From Rhodoferax sp. (lineage in GTDB: Bacteria > Pseudomonadota > Gammaproteobacteria > Burkholderiales > Burkholderiaceae_C), in assembly GCA_028711355.1 (NCBI GenBank), contig JAQTSL010000009.1, forward strand, positions 1-25,946: a stretch of 25,946 bases of DNA. The letters are read 5' to 3'. This document shows, one piece after another, positions 1-9,017 of the stretch. A model generated the notes under the pieces. It did not search any database, had not been told where the DNA came from, and saw only the letters and a list, made by a program, of their open reading frames with translations. Every line of letters starts with the position of its first letter. Within the stretch, counting starts at the first letter, position 1. Made by a program: the position numbers and the translations under genes.

Positions 1-1222
1 GATTGGTTAGCTCAATTAGCCCTTTGTAATACGGTATGCCATCTGTCCCGGTGACGCTGGAGGCGCTGATAAGTTTGAGGAAGCCTTTTCCGATGCCGTA
101 GCGCGCATAGTCAAAACTTGTGACCCTCAAATTCACAGGCTGACCTACCTTGACAAAACCTATGTCGCGGGCTGAAATTTTGACTTCGGCTTCAACTACG
201 ATCTTGTCAGACACAATTTGCATGTTTAACGCACCAGGTTGAATGACTTGGCCAATGGTTTTGACCCGCAGGTCATGCACCCAACCGCGTATCGGCGCAC
301 GGATGTCAAGACGGTAAACTTTGTCTTGCAATCGCTTAATCTGTTCTGCCACCTCTGCCATCTCGGCCGTAACACTACCGTATTCATTCATGGCATCACG
401 GCGCAACTGGTTGAGTGTGTCTGAGCGCCTGGCCCTGATCTCTAACAATTCTTTTTTGACGATACCAATTTCTTCAGTCAGACGTTCAATTTCACCAATA
501 GCGGTCACCATTGCGCGACGGGTTTCCAGCAAAACAGTGCGATTTATCAAGCGTTTTGTAGCCAGTTCTTCGCGCATCGCACTCAGTTCGCTGGTCAAAG
601 CCAACTGTTCTTTGGCAATTTGTAACGATTGTGTCAACTGCTCAATCCGTTGTTGTTTTTGTAGTGCCTGATTGTCAAGAATGGCAATCGCTGATGCTCT
701 GGCCGCATTTTGTGTTTGCAAAAGTTGCCACTGCCCGGTTTCCAAGAGGTTCCAGCCCGAGCTATCTGGACCAAAGTTTGGTCTGCGTCCATCGACAAAT
801 GATTTCAATCGCTCAGTGCGCAGCCTGAGGTTCTCATGGCGCGTCTGCATTTGCAACAGCTCGGCCTTGACTTGGGCACCATCGAGTGTCATGACCACTT
901 GCCCTGGTTCAACCAGACTGCGCTCTTCAACTGCAATTTTTGACACAACGCCACCGTCAAGATGTTGCACTACTTTTATAAAGCCATTTGGGATAATTTC
1001 GCCTGGGGCGTGCGCCACTTCCTTCATTTGAGCGACCGCTGCCCAAATCAAAAACAAAATGATCAGAGCGCTTACGATCAGAAAAATGGGTCTAACAAAA
1101 GACGGTACCAACTCTTCTTCAATATGACTGGTTTCCGACAACAAGCGCCGCTCGCGGGTGCCAAGCGTCAATCCATCGCTGCTTTTGTTATTGGTAGATT
1201 TGGTCTTTTTGGAGAAAATCAT
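1..1222 (-). CDS. HlyD-family periplasmic adaptor of a type I secretion system (partial, C-terminus beyond window)
   Basis: This is the membrane-fusion protein that would bridge the inner-membrane ABC exporter and the outer-membrane factor. It was read directly from the reverse strand: ATG at 1222, open to the window edge, about 407 codons. Residues 1-40 are a charged cytoplasmic tail, residues about 44-64 a single membrane helix, followed by a biotinyl-lipoyl-like segment (FIKVVQHLDGG, then VEPGQVV), a long helical hairpin rich in E, L, Q and R (about 120-300), then the second lipoyl half (APIRGWV) and the start of the beta-barrel (VKVGQPVNLRV). These are hallmarks of the HlyD/LapC/PrtE group. 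The start overlaps the ABC gene stop by 4 bases (ATGA), so translation is probably coupled. The end of the protein is outside the window, so an intact C-terminus cannot be confirmed. Confidence 0.92.
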   Translation of the reverse strand, partial: MIFSKKTKSTNNKSSDGLTLGTRERRLLSETSHIEEELVPSFVRPIFLIVSALIILFLIWAAVAQMKEVAHAPGEIIPNGFIKVVQHLDGGVVSKIAVEERSLVEPGQVVMTLDGAQVKAELLQMQTRHENLRLRTERLKSFVDGRRPNFGPDSSGWNLLETGQWQLLQTQNAARASAIAILDNQALQKQQRIEQLTQSLQIAKEQLALTSELSAMREELATKRLINRTVLLETRRAMVTAIGEIERLTEEIGIVKKELLEIRARRSDTLNQLRRDAMNEYGSVTAEMAEVAEQIKRLQDKVYRLDIRAPIRGWVHDLRVKTIGQVIQPGALNMQIVSDKIVVEAEVKISARDIGFVKVGQPVNLRVTSFDYARYGIGKGFLKLISASSVTGTDGIPYYKGLIELTN

Positions 1223-4200
1223 TTGGCTACATCCTGGAAAATTCTGCCCTTGACACTTTCGAACGGACCCATTGCCACCAAATTACCCTGCTGCATCACG
1301 ATCACAGTGTCAGCCAGCCTCATGTGCGCGGGTCGTTGCGAAGCCATCAGCACGGTTGACTTGCCTCGCAGCCACGTCAGGCAACGCATCAGGGCTTCTT
1401 CGCCCTCCCGGTCCATACCAGCACCGGGTTCATCGAGCAAGACCACGGGGGCTGGCTTAAGCATGACCCGGGCCAAAGCAAGGCGTTGCCTGAATCCGTG
1501 TGGCAACTGGTCCGACTTGCTGCTGGAGATGCGGGTATTCATACCCTCTGGCATCGCCGCTACGTCGGCGGCCAGACCAGCCATTTCCACCGCCCACTGA
1601 ACATCAGCGTCAGAGGCAGCCGGATTCACCAACAGCAAGTTTTGTGTGACAGAGCCATAAAACAAATCACTGTGTTGTGGCATATAGCTCAACTTGGAGC
1701 GCAAGTCATAGGCGGTGAGCTGCCGAATATCAGCCCCATCCAGGCGGATGGTGCCTGCCTGTGGCGAATAGGTGCGCTCAATCAATTGGAAAATTGAAGA
1801 TTTACCTGAACCCACACCGCCAGTTAAGACCAGAAGTTGCCTGGGTTTGGCTTCAAAAGAGACACCAAGCAGTACCGGATCAGCATCACTGACGTACCGA
1901 AACGAAACCCTGGAAAAACTTAAATTACCTTTTGAATCACCTCTGAGCGTTTGTGACACCCCGATATCAGCCTCGCCCTTGAGGCGCATCAGGCGGTCGA
2001 TTTGCTCCAAGTTGTCCCACACATGGTTTAACGTAGTTGCCGTCATGAAAAGCCGCTCCAGTGGCCCGGTCACTCGCCACAAGATCATCATCGTCGCCAT
2101 CATGGTGCCACTGGTGATTTGCCCATTGATTGTCAGGTAAGCAGACGTGGCCAATCCCAGAAGGCCGGTAGCGGACCCTAACACTCTGGAGATGCCACTG
2201 GTACGCGCTTGCAACTCGCGGTTGCGGAAATTTGCCATGATCGCCTTACCACTGAATTCGTGAAAGCGCTCAACCCAATACGGCGCTGCGCCACACATAC
2301 GGATGGTGCGCATATCGATCAGGGTATCGTTCAAAAACTCCCACCGCTCCTGCTGCATTTTGCTAATTTTGGTTATCGCGTATTCGTTTGATTTTCTTGA
2401 CCAGTACCCAAGCCCAGCAGCCAAAGCACCCATCACAAGCAAAACCACCAGAATATAAGGATTGATCACTGCGATCAAGATGAGCAGGACAACAGTCGAG
2501 GGCAGTTCGAAGATTAGCAAAGACAAAGGGCCCATGATGAAATCTCGCAAGCCAGACAAGTTACGCAAACGACCCACCTGACGGCTGATGGATGCGCCCT
2601 GGGTAAACGAGGTAGGCAAACTGATCACGCGCTGAAACAAACCATTACCCAACACATAATCGGTGCGACCACTGACAAAAGCCAAAATCTGGCCGCTCAG
2701 GGTCCGCAGCAAATAGCTCACCCCCATCACTGCCAGCACACCAATCGACATATAAGAGGCCATGAGCAGATCGCCCGAAGGAATGACCGAGTCGTAAATA
2801 AAGCGGACATACAGCGGTGTTGACAGACCCAACACGCCACCCACAAATGACAAAACAAAAACCAGCGCGATGTGCTTACGCATACGCCACAGCAATTGCC
2901 CAACCCAACTCTTTTTGGCAATCAACGCCTTTCTTTGGACATCGTTTGGGCGGAACACATAGCTGGTACCTGTCACCTGCTCGGGCCTGATGAATTTTTC
3001 TGAGCGGCTGGCGCTGTCAAAAACCCGTACATCGCCATTAGGCATGGCCTCCAGCACGACCATGGCGCCACGATCATGAGGCACAAACAGGCAAGGCATC
3101 AAACGCGGATGCAAGCGGGCCAAATTACTGCGAAAGTGTCTGGGTAACAGATCCAGGTTGGCCATGATCGAGCACAAATGCGACAGGTCCAGTGTGGACA
3201 ACAAATGCGGCATGGCCTCGGCCAGCTCGCGCGCCTGACCGCGCCACTGCAAGGCTTGCAACAAGGGCTGCAAACAAATAGACAAATCAGACTCCTGACT
3301 AAATTGACGCCTAATTACAACTCCAACATCGTTGAACTCGGGTGGGCGCTCTGGCGCTGGCGGCAAAGGTGTCTCTGCCTGAAAACCGTTCGACGACCGA
3401 TCTCCGGCAAGTTCGATCAGGTTGTTATTTTCTATCCGGTAAATTTTGTCAGCTAGTGAAATCAAAGACGGCCGCGGGGTCACCAACACCACCGTACACT
3501 GCCCCTTGAGCTCGGCCAGGTAGTTGCGCAGTAACTGGTCGGCTGACATATCGAGTGATGTGTTGGCCTCGTCAAACAAAATGACGCTGGGACGACGCAC
3601 CAGGGCGCGCGCGATGACAATGATTTGTCGCAGACCGGTTGGAATAGTGCTGGCAACCCCGTTACCCAAGGTGGTTTCGTAGCCCATCTTCATGGTTGCA
3701 ACAAAACGGTCCAAACCGAGCCGACTGGCCAGCCGCAAGGCGTCGTCATTCAGGTTGTCATCAAACATGGTCAGGTTTTGAAGAATCGTTCCCGCCACAA
3801 TCGAGCCCGACTGGGGCAACAGCGCAATCTGCTTGTAAACGCTGTCGGCAACGAACCCATCCAGGGTATGGCCATCAACCAATACAGCCCCCGCGCTTGG
3901 GCGTAGCATGCCATTCATCACGCTAAGCAAGCTGGACTTGCCGCTACCACTGTCACCCTGAATCGCCACAAAATCCCCGGCCTTGATGCTCAAATTGAGC
4001 TTGCTGAACAGTTGCTTGCCATTTTCAAAAGCAATCGTCACATCACGCAACACCAGGCCGTCTTTAACCGGCCCAATTAGTTCCTTGCCAGCATCCGACT
4101 CGTACGGCATAAGCGCTATCGCGTTAAGTCGCTCGTTGGCCGCGACGAAGGTTTGGTAACGAATCCAAACCATCAAACCACGTCGCAGTGGCTGTAAGGT

Positions 4201-5121
4201 CCGCACCGACAACAGCATACAAGCGGCCAAGCCACCAGGAGTCATGGCGCCTTTCATCACAATCAGCGAACCAAAGAAAACGACACTGATCATCGTGACT
4301 TGGCGAAATATATTGCTGATATTGCCTGTGGCGGCGTCACTTTTCGTCAAGGTTTCGTTCAACTCGGAATTAGTTTGCTGCAGACGCTCATACCGGCGTA
4401 GCATCAAAGACTCCAACATTTGGGTTTTTACAGCATGAATACCCGTCAAGACTTCGGTGATAAACCCCAAACGCCGGTCATCCAACATCTCGCGCTGCTG
4501 AACCTGGCTTTGCATCCAGTTGCCAGAACGATACATCAGAAGAAAAAACAACGCCGAAATGACAAGGGGCACCAGCACCAGCCAGCCACCAATGAAAAAA
4601 ATCAAAATCAAAAAAACAATTGAAAACGGGAAATCAAACAGCACCAGCAAGGCGTTACCAGAGTAAAAGTCTGCCACCTTGGCAGAAGCCAGCACGCGTT
4701 CGGCGTGCGTGCCTGGCTCATCTTTTTGAAAATGCTGCAACGGCACCCGGACCAAGTGCTTGAGTGCATCCACGCTGGTCTGGAGCTCAAACCGTGCCCC
4801 CAGCCAGCCGGTGGTCAAGCCGCTTGCTTCACGCAACACGACTTCCAGCACCAGTGCAGCAATCACCCCCAGTACCAACAAAAACAAGGTTTCTATCGAC
4901 TGGTTTACCACCACGCGGTCAAGAATTTGCAAAATAGCCAGCGGCAATGCCAGGGCCAAAATATTGGCCGACAACGATGCAAGTGCCAACCAGGGAAACT
5001 GCCGCTTCAGATCAGTTGAATCAAATATCTGCCGTAGAGCGTTGAGTTTTTGGTTTGAGGCTATCTTTCTTAAAAATAGCCTGGCCCGCGGGAAAACGTA
5101 AGAGGTATTAAATCGACGCAT
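1219..5121 (-). CDS. Tandem (fused) type I secretion ABC transporter, two permease-ATPase modules
   Basis: This inner-membrane exporter should power type I secretion with its HlyD and TolC partners. At 1300 residues it is about twice the usual 550-720 of HlyB/LapB/PrtD proteins. Module 1: membrane domain about 45-320, Walker A GDSGSGKS (389-396), signature region IPTGLRQ (493-499), Walker B ending FDEA (516-519). Residues about 600-735 resemble the C39 peptidase-like domain of HlyB-type exporters but lack a DCG motif and a clear catalytic His, so it is probably a non-cleaving substrate-docking domain. Module 2: membrane domain about 745-1020, Walker A GGVGSGKS (1101-1108), signature LPHGFRQ (1206-1212), Walker B LLDEP (1228-1232). 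Where a catalytic H-loop His is expected, module 1 has Pro549 (VTPRPS) and module 2 has Gln1262 (ASQRPA). Both Walker B glutamates are kept. Its start overlaps the regulator gene by 14 bases. The ATPase/exporter class is sure; the pairing of the two halves is inferred. Confidence 0.93.
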   Translation of the reverse strand: MRRFNTSYVFPRARLFLRKIASNQKLNALRQIFDSTDLKRQFPWLALASLSANILALALPLAILQILDRVVVNQSIETLFLLVLGVIAALVLEVVLREASGLTTGWLGARFELQTSVDALKHLVRVPLQHFQKDEPGTHAERVLASAKVADFYSGNALLVLFDFPFSIVFLILIFFIGGWLVLVPLVISALFFLLMYRSGNWMQSQVQQREMLDDRRLGFITEVLTGIHAVKTQMLESLMLRRYERLQQTNSELNETLTKSDAATGNISNIFRQVTMISVVFFGSLIVMKGAMTPGGLAACMLLSVRTLQPLRRGLMVWIRYQTFVAANERLNAIALMPYESDAGKELIGPVKDGLVLRDVTIAFENGKQLFSKLNLSIKAGDFVAIQGDSGSGKSSLLSVMNGMLRPSAGAVLVDGHTLDGFVADSVYKQIALLPQSGSIVAGTILQNLTMFDDNLNDDALRLASRLGLDRFVATMKMGYETTLGNGVASTIPTGLRQIIVIARALVRRPSVILFDEANTSLDMSADQLLRNYLAELKGQCTVVLVTPRPSLISLADKIYRIENNNLIELAGDRSSNGFQAETPLPPAPERPPEFNDVGVVIRRQFSQESDLSICLQPLLQALQWRGQARELAEAMPHLLSTLDLSHLCSIMANLDLLPRHFRSNLARLHPRLMPCLFVPHDRGAMVVLEAMPNGDVRVFDSASRSEKFIRPEQVTGTSYVFRPNDVQRKALIAKKSWVGQLLWRMRKHIALVFVLSFVGGVLGLSTPLYVRFIYDSVIPSGDLLMASYMSIGVLAVMGVSYLLRTLSGQILAFVSGRTDYVLGNGLFQRVISLPTSFTQGASISRQVGRLRNLSGLRDFIMGPLSLLIFELPSTVVLLILIAVINPYILVVLLVMGALAAGLGYWSRKSNEYAITKISKMQQERWEFLNDTLIDMRTIRMCGAAPYWVERFHEFSGKAIMANFRNRELQARTSGISRVLGSATGLLGLATSAYLTINGQITSGTMMATMMILWRVTGPLERLFMTATTLNHVWDNLEQIDRLMRLKGEADIGVSQTLRGDSKGNLSFSRVSFRYVSDADPVLLGVSFEAKPRQLLVLTGGVGSGKSSIFQLIERTYSPQAGTIRLDGADIRQLTAYDLRSKLSYMPQHSDLFYGSVTQNLLLVNPAASDADVQWAVEMAGLAADVAAMPEGMNTRISSSKSDQLPHGFRQRLALARVMLKPAPVVLLDEPGAGMDREGEEALMRCLTWLRGKSTVLMASQRPAHMRLADTVIVMQQGNLVAMGPFESVKGRIFQDVAK

Positions 5122-6793
5122 ACGGCTCCATGACGCCTTTATTTAGGGCACACCGAATCATTGGATGCGCAAACGAGAAGCGACCGTTACTATCAGAAAC
5201 GAAAACTCCCGATGCAAGAGCCCTGTCAAGCTGTTTTTTGAGGGTTGTCAAGTCATCTGGGTACAGCGCGGTAAGCTCGGCCACGGTCACAGCCGCAGGT
5301 TGCCTGGCCACGCAAGACAACAGCACACTATCCAAATGCAACTTATCAAGCCGTGCCTGCACCGCTACCCACAACGACAAGGCAAGCTCTGACAAATGGG
5401 GAGTTCGGGTCATTTCAACGGCAAACAAGGGCACACCCAGGGAGGTGTCAAGAATGTGGTTCACCATTTCGGTGCGGCGCTTGCCGGGTTGCATACTGAG
5501 CTTGCTCCCAATCAATGTCTGCATATCGCTGGCGGGTAAACGACCCAAAAAAATGCAAAGACAGGCTGGTGGTGCTTGCTGACATAGTCCCTTGCGCCCG
5601 GCAAAAACCAGCATACGGCCAGGTAACAGGCTGTGCGAGGCGACCTCGGTCAATGCAAGTTGTTCGGCTTGTGCCAGCAGATGAAAATCGTCCAGCAAGA
5701 TCAGTCGTGCGGCGTTAATCGACCGATTTTTCAGAGCCGACACGACATCACTGGCAAGGCAATTTGAGCCCTGAGCCACATCACAGAGCCCGGCACCCAA
5801 CGAGGCCGGCAAGCCCCGAAAGTGACGAATCTGCGCACCCCTGCTCTGACACACCTGAAGCAGCTCCTGGCACAAATGGGTTTTCCCCATACCCATTTCA
5901 CCTTCCAGCATCAACCAAACTGGCTGCCCCGCAAAGGCCTGGTTCAATGCAGTCAAAATTTGGGACAGCTCGGCTTGCCGCCCCACCAGTGGATGATGCT
6001 GGCGCACACCATGCCACTGCATACCAGCCAGCACATCAAACGATACGCCATCAGATAAACCCGAAAACCCCGAAACACCAAAAGCTTGGCACAACTCAAG
6101 CACTGCCTGATCGCAAGTTACCTTACCCCATGGGGTTGACTCTAGCAAAGTGCGCGCAGACGCAATGGCGGCACTGGCAATCACCTCGCCGGTCCAGCCA
6201 CCATAACGGTGCATACTGGCCATAGCCAAACCGGCGGTCAAACACCCATGCATCTGTGTATGTACATTTGGGGCCAAGCGCAATACAGATTGATAGACCC
6301 CATATGCCGCCTGAATAGCGGCTGCCACGTCATACTCTGTGGCTTGCTGAACACCAAAAATAATTTCGCCTGAATTGCCCTGGCGGGTCAAAAAAATGGC
6401 GTCGTGCATAGCCGCTGCTGAAGCCAAGGCCCCGTAGAAATTAGCTGTTGTGGCAGCGTCAGCTTCTTTAGACAAGGCCATACTCAGCACCAAGCAAGGT
6501 CGGCGCGTCAATGCAGCGCCATTCAAGCGCGACGCGGTTTGGACTGGCGGCGTCAGCGCAGCGCTTTGCTGCTTCAAATCCAGATTGCGGGTCGCAGCAG
6601 CCGTGCGATTGGTGACCTTGAGCTTTCTAAAAATGGCGACGATGTGCTGCTTGACGGTGCCCAAGCCAATGTCCAGTTCGCGTGCCACTTCCTTGTTGAC
6701 TTTGCCCTGCTGCAACAATTTCAAAATTTGTTGCTGTCGTGGCGTCAACTCGGGCGGTGCATGATCAGGTGCAGAGCTGGGCCGGTCATTCAC
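5108..6793 (-). CDS. LuxR-type regulator with degenerate cyclase-like domain and STAND-type ATPase domain
   Basis: A probable signal-responsive transcription regulator embedded in the secretion operon. Residues about 14-70 form a LuxR/GerE helix-turn-helix (LTPRQQQILKLL, then IGLGTVKQHIVAIFRKL). Residues about 98-240 match the pattern of class III nucleotide cyclase domains (GNSGEIIFG in place of GDG...F, then a YGG.TGEVI...A segment), but the metal-binding aspartates are not visible, so I expect no cyclase activity. From about 265 an ATPase follows: LVGRQAEL, Walker A GEMGMGKT (298-305), Walker B LILLDDFH (364-371), then a helical region to residue 561. Most large STAND regulators (MalT/LAL type) carry the HTH at the C-terminus; here it is at the N-terminus. 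The start is GTG at 6793, overlapping the upstream stop by 4 bases (GTGA). It likely controls its own operon, but its ligand and targets are unknown. Confidence 0.85.
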   Translation of the reverse strand: MNDRPSSAPDHAPPELTPRQQQILKLLQQGKVNKEVARELDIGLGTVKQHIVAIFRKLKVTNRTAAATRNLDLKQQSAALTPPVQTASRLNGAALTRRPCLVLSMALSKEADAATTANFYGALASAAAMHDAIFLTRQGNSGEIIFGVQQATEYDVAAAIQAAYGVYQSVLRLAPNVHTQMHGCLTAGLAMASMHRYGGWTGEVIASAAIASARTLLESTPWGKVTCDQAVLELCQAFGVSGFSGLSDGVSFDVLAGMQWHGVRQHHPLVGRQAELSQILTALNQAFAGQPVWLMLEGEMGMGKTHLCQELLQVCQSRGAQIRHFRGLPASLGAGLCDVAQGSNCLASDVVSALKNRSINAARLILLDDFHLLAQAEQLALTEVASHSLLPGRMLVFAGRKGLCQQAPPACLCIFLGRLPASDMQTLIGSKLSMQPGKRRTEMVNHILDTSLGVPLFAVEMTRTPHLSELALSLWVAVQARLDKLHLDSVLLSCVARQPAAVTVAELTALYPDDLTTLKKQLDRALASGVFVSDSNGRFSFAHPMIRCALNKGVMEPYASI

Positions 6794-8916
6794 GGCGCCA
6801 CCCTTTGCTGGCTGGGAGGCGCCGCCTCTGCCTCTAACGGCATCGCCTCGTTAAAAACTGGAGCAAGGGATTGCCGATCATCATCGTCAGTGCGTCTGAC
6901 CCAGACCACCCGGCAACGTTGCTGCTTGGCCTGCAAAGCTTTACACAATTGCTCGGCTGCAGCCTGATCGGGATTGCGCGCAATATAAATCCGGAACCAA
7001 GCGGCTCGTTCTTTGTCCTCATTGGTCACCAGACCCAACTGGTGAGGCACCAGAACCTGGTCGCTGGCAAGAGCAAAACGTGCCTGTAAATCACGCCATG
7101 CCGGCGCAATGGTGGTTCGCTCATACAAGCCAGTCACTTCAACCAGCCAATGCTCGCCGGGCTCGTGCCACAACTCCTGCTGCCAATCGATACCTCTGAC
7201 AGGCAAGCGCAGTACCAGGTGCGGTGACATGGCCAGCGTCAAAGATGACGTATTTTCGGCATGGCCGACCGGCTGAAAATCAATTCGTCGCTGCGCGGTG
7301 TCGTCTTCAAGTCGGGTGTCAACGGTGGCCGGTTTTTCGGTGTTGTTGGTGCTTACCGAGGTCGTTAACAAAGCGCCATAATCAGAGGAAGCTTTTAGCG
7401 CTAACGGACGCTCGCCTTCCCCCGGCAAAGCAATACCAGGGTTCACTCCGCCGCCAAGCGCGCTGAACAAACTCACTACACCTTGGTAGCGCTGTTGGCG
7501 TGCAGTGATCCACTCTTCCTCATTTTTTGTAAACGTGCGTTCCGAGTCGAGTACCACCAAATAATCCAGCGCACCAGCGCGGTAAGCCTCTTGGCTGAAC
7601 AACCAGGCCTGCAGCGCAGCATCGGCTGAAATGCGCTGCAAGCTCATGCGCGATTCGGTCATCTTGATGTCACTCAAAGACTTGTCCACCTCCCGGGCGG
7701 CTTCGTAAACGACCCGGATATAGGTTTCGATCATTTCCTCGTGGATGGCGCGTGAAAACTCAACCTCTTTGGAACGCTTACCGGCATCAAACAAATTGGC
7801 GGACAAATTTGCAATAAAGCTCCAGGCCAGGTTGTAGGGCTGAAACCAATCTGAAAACTGCTGACTGCCATAACCCACCTGTGCTGTTAAATCCAGTGGG
7901 GGCATGACGCGGGCCCGGGCCAAGTCAATATCGGCATCGGCTGCCAGCAGTTGTGCCTCGACCGCACGCACATCCGGGCGGCGCAGCAGCAAGGCGGTCG
8001 GCACTCCTGGCAGGACGGACGGAAACCGAATCGAGTCCAGACCCTGCTCAGACAATCGGAAATGGTTGGGCAAGGCTCCCGCCAGCGACGACAAACGGTT
8101 TAGCACCACTTCACGCTGCTGCTGAATCACCGGAATAGTTGCCCGCACCTGATAGACCGCCGTTTTTTGCTGCTCATAATCAATAGCGGTCGCGTCGCCA
8201 ATCTCCAGGCGGGTCGCCACAGAAGCCAATAGTTCGCTGACCAGCAAGTCATTTTCCTTGGCCACGCGTAATCGGTCATTGAGCGACAGATACTCGACGT
8301 AGGCAGACACTACATTGGCAATCACGGTGCGCTGCAAATCATCACGCTGAAACGTGCTGCGCCACAACTGCAATTTGGCGGTATCCACCTGGGAGGCAAA
8401 TTCGCCCCATAAATCGGGCCGCCAATCCGCGCGCAAACTGGCGTGGTAGGTGCGTCGCGAATCAATCGGCTTGCCCGCGGTGTTGCTGCCGATGATCGTT
8501 GGCGCCTCTGTTTTGACCTGAACCGGCAGGTTCACTTCCGGGAACAAACTCGCGCTGGTCACGTCCATTCGCGCTTGGAGCTGGGCCATACGCAGCGTGG
8601 CAATGCGTAAATCAGGGTTGTTTGCAATCACCCGATCAATCAGCGCGTTAAGCTCCGGATTGCCCATCAGCAACCACCACTCTGCCAGGGTTTCACCCAA
8701 TGACAAGGCCTGTAGCGCTTGCAAACCCTGAGCCGCAGGGTCTGGGATGGGGTTCAGCACCGACTCGGCCTTCAAAAATTTCTCTGGCAACAAGACCTTG
8801 GGCACGCTGTAAGCATCACGCTTGATGGCACAACCGCACAAGATGGAAAAAACAAACGTCATGGCAACCAGCTTTTGCCATTTAAAGAAACGTTGAATTT
8901 TGAAAGATCGGGTCAT
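6790..8916 (-). CDS. TolC/NodT-family outer-membrane factor lipoprotein with C-terminal SPOR-like extension
   Basis: First gene of the secretion operon, the outer-membrane channel. Residues 1-29 are a lipoprotein signal with basic n-region, hydrophobic stretch and lipobox LCGC (Cys29). Residues about 75-490 form the two-repeat outer-membrane efflux protein fold; the segment LLLRRPDVRAVEAQLLAADA is typical of the NodT/OprM group. That part alone would be a normal-length channel. About 220 further residues follow: a polar linker (about 495-590), then about 590-675 with the pattern of a SPOR peptidoglycan-binding domain (WFRIYIARNPDQAAAEQLC, CRVVWVR), then a short acidic and Pro-rich tail. Homology to RND efflux channels could mislead annotation; the coupled ABC and HlyD genes argue for type I secretion. 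No strong ribosome site precedes ATG 8916; I chose it because the signal peptide needs the basic residues 3-15. Confidence 0.9.
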   Translation of the reverse strand: MTRSFKIQRFFKWQKLVAMTFVFSILCGCAIKRDAYSVPKVLLPEKFLKAESVLNPIPDPAAQGLQALQALSLGETLAEWWLLMGNPELNALIDRVIANNPDLRIATLRMAQLQARMDVTSASLFPEVNLPVQVKTEAPTIIGSNTAGKPIDSRRTYHASLRADWRPDLWGEFASQVDTAKLQLWRSTFQRDDLQRTVIANVVSAYVEYLSLNDRLRVAKENDLLVSELLASVATRLEIGDATAIDYEQQKTAVYQVRATIPVIQQQREVVLNRLSSLAGALPNHFRLSEQGLDSIRFPSVLPGVPTALLLRRPDVRAVEAQLLAADADIDLARARVMPPLDLTAQVGYGSQQFSDWFQPYNLAWSFIANLSANLFDAGKRSKEVEFSRAIHEEMIETYIRVVYEAAREVDKSLSDIKMTESRMSLQRISADAALQAWLFSQEAYRAGALDYLVVLDSERTFTKNEEEWITARQQRYQGVVSLFSALGGGVNPGIALPGEGERPLALKASSDYGALLTTSVSTNNTEKPATVDTRLEDDTAQRRIDFQPVGHAENTSSLTLAMSPHLVLRLPVRGIDWQQELWHEPGEHWLVEVTGLYERTTIAPAWRDLQARFALASDQVLVPHQLGLVTNEDKERAAWFRIYIARNPDQAAAEQLCKALQAKQQRCRVVWVRRTDDDDRQSLAPVFNEAMPLEAEAAPPSQQRVAP

Positions 8917-8986
8917 GCGCGCTGATACAAATTAAATGGCAATGGCAAATTTCAGACGTGAAAACACGTAGGCCAAAGGTTATAAC

Positions 8987-9017
8987 AGTATAGCGGGCTA
9001 AAACAGTAGCCTTGCAA
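8987..9017 (-). promoter_or_regulatory. Possible sigma70-type promoter of the secretion operon
   Basis: On the minus strand a TATACT hexamer (8992-8987) is a good -10 match. The best -35 candidate is TTGCAA (9017-9012) with a 19-base spacer, longer than ideal. The site is about 70 bases upstream of the ATG at 8916. It overlaps one arm of the inverted repeat 9008-9040, which would suit regulated initiation. Weak evidence, pattern only. Confidence 0.25.

Noticed and set aside
5058..5082. Inverted repeat AGGCTAT...ATAGCCT as a fourth copy of the dispersed repeat
   Set aside because: The arms are perfect, but the AGCTGC half is missing and it lies within normal N-terminal coding sequence of the ABC gene; chance is as likely.
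6790..8916. Annotation as an RND multidrug efflux outer-membrane channel
   Set aside because: The channel part does resemble NodT/OprM proteins, but no RND pump is present; the coupled genes encode a type I ABC exporter and an HlyD adaptor.
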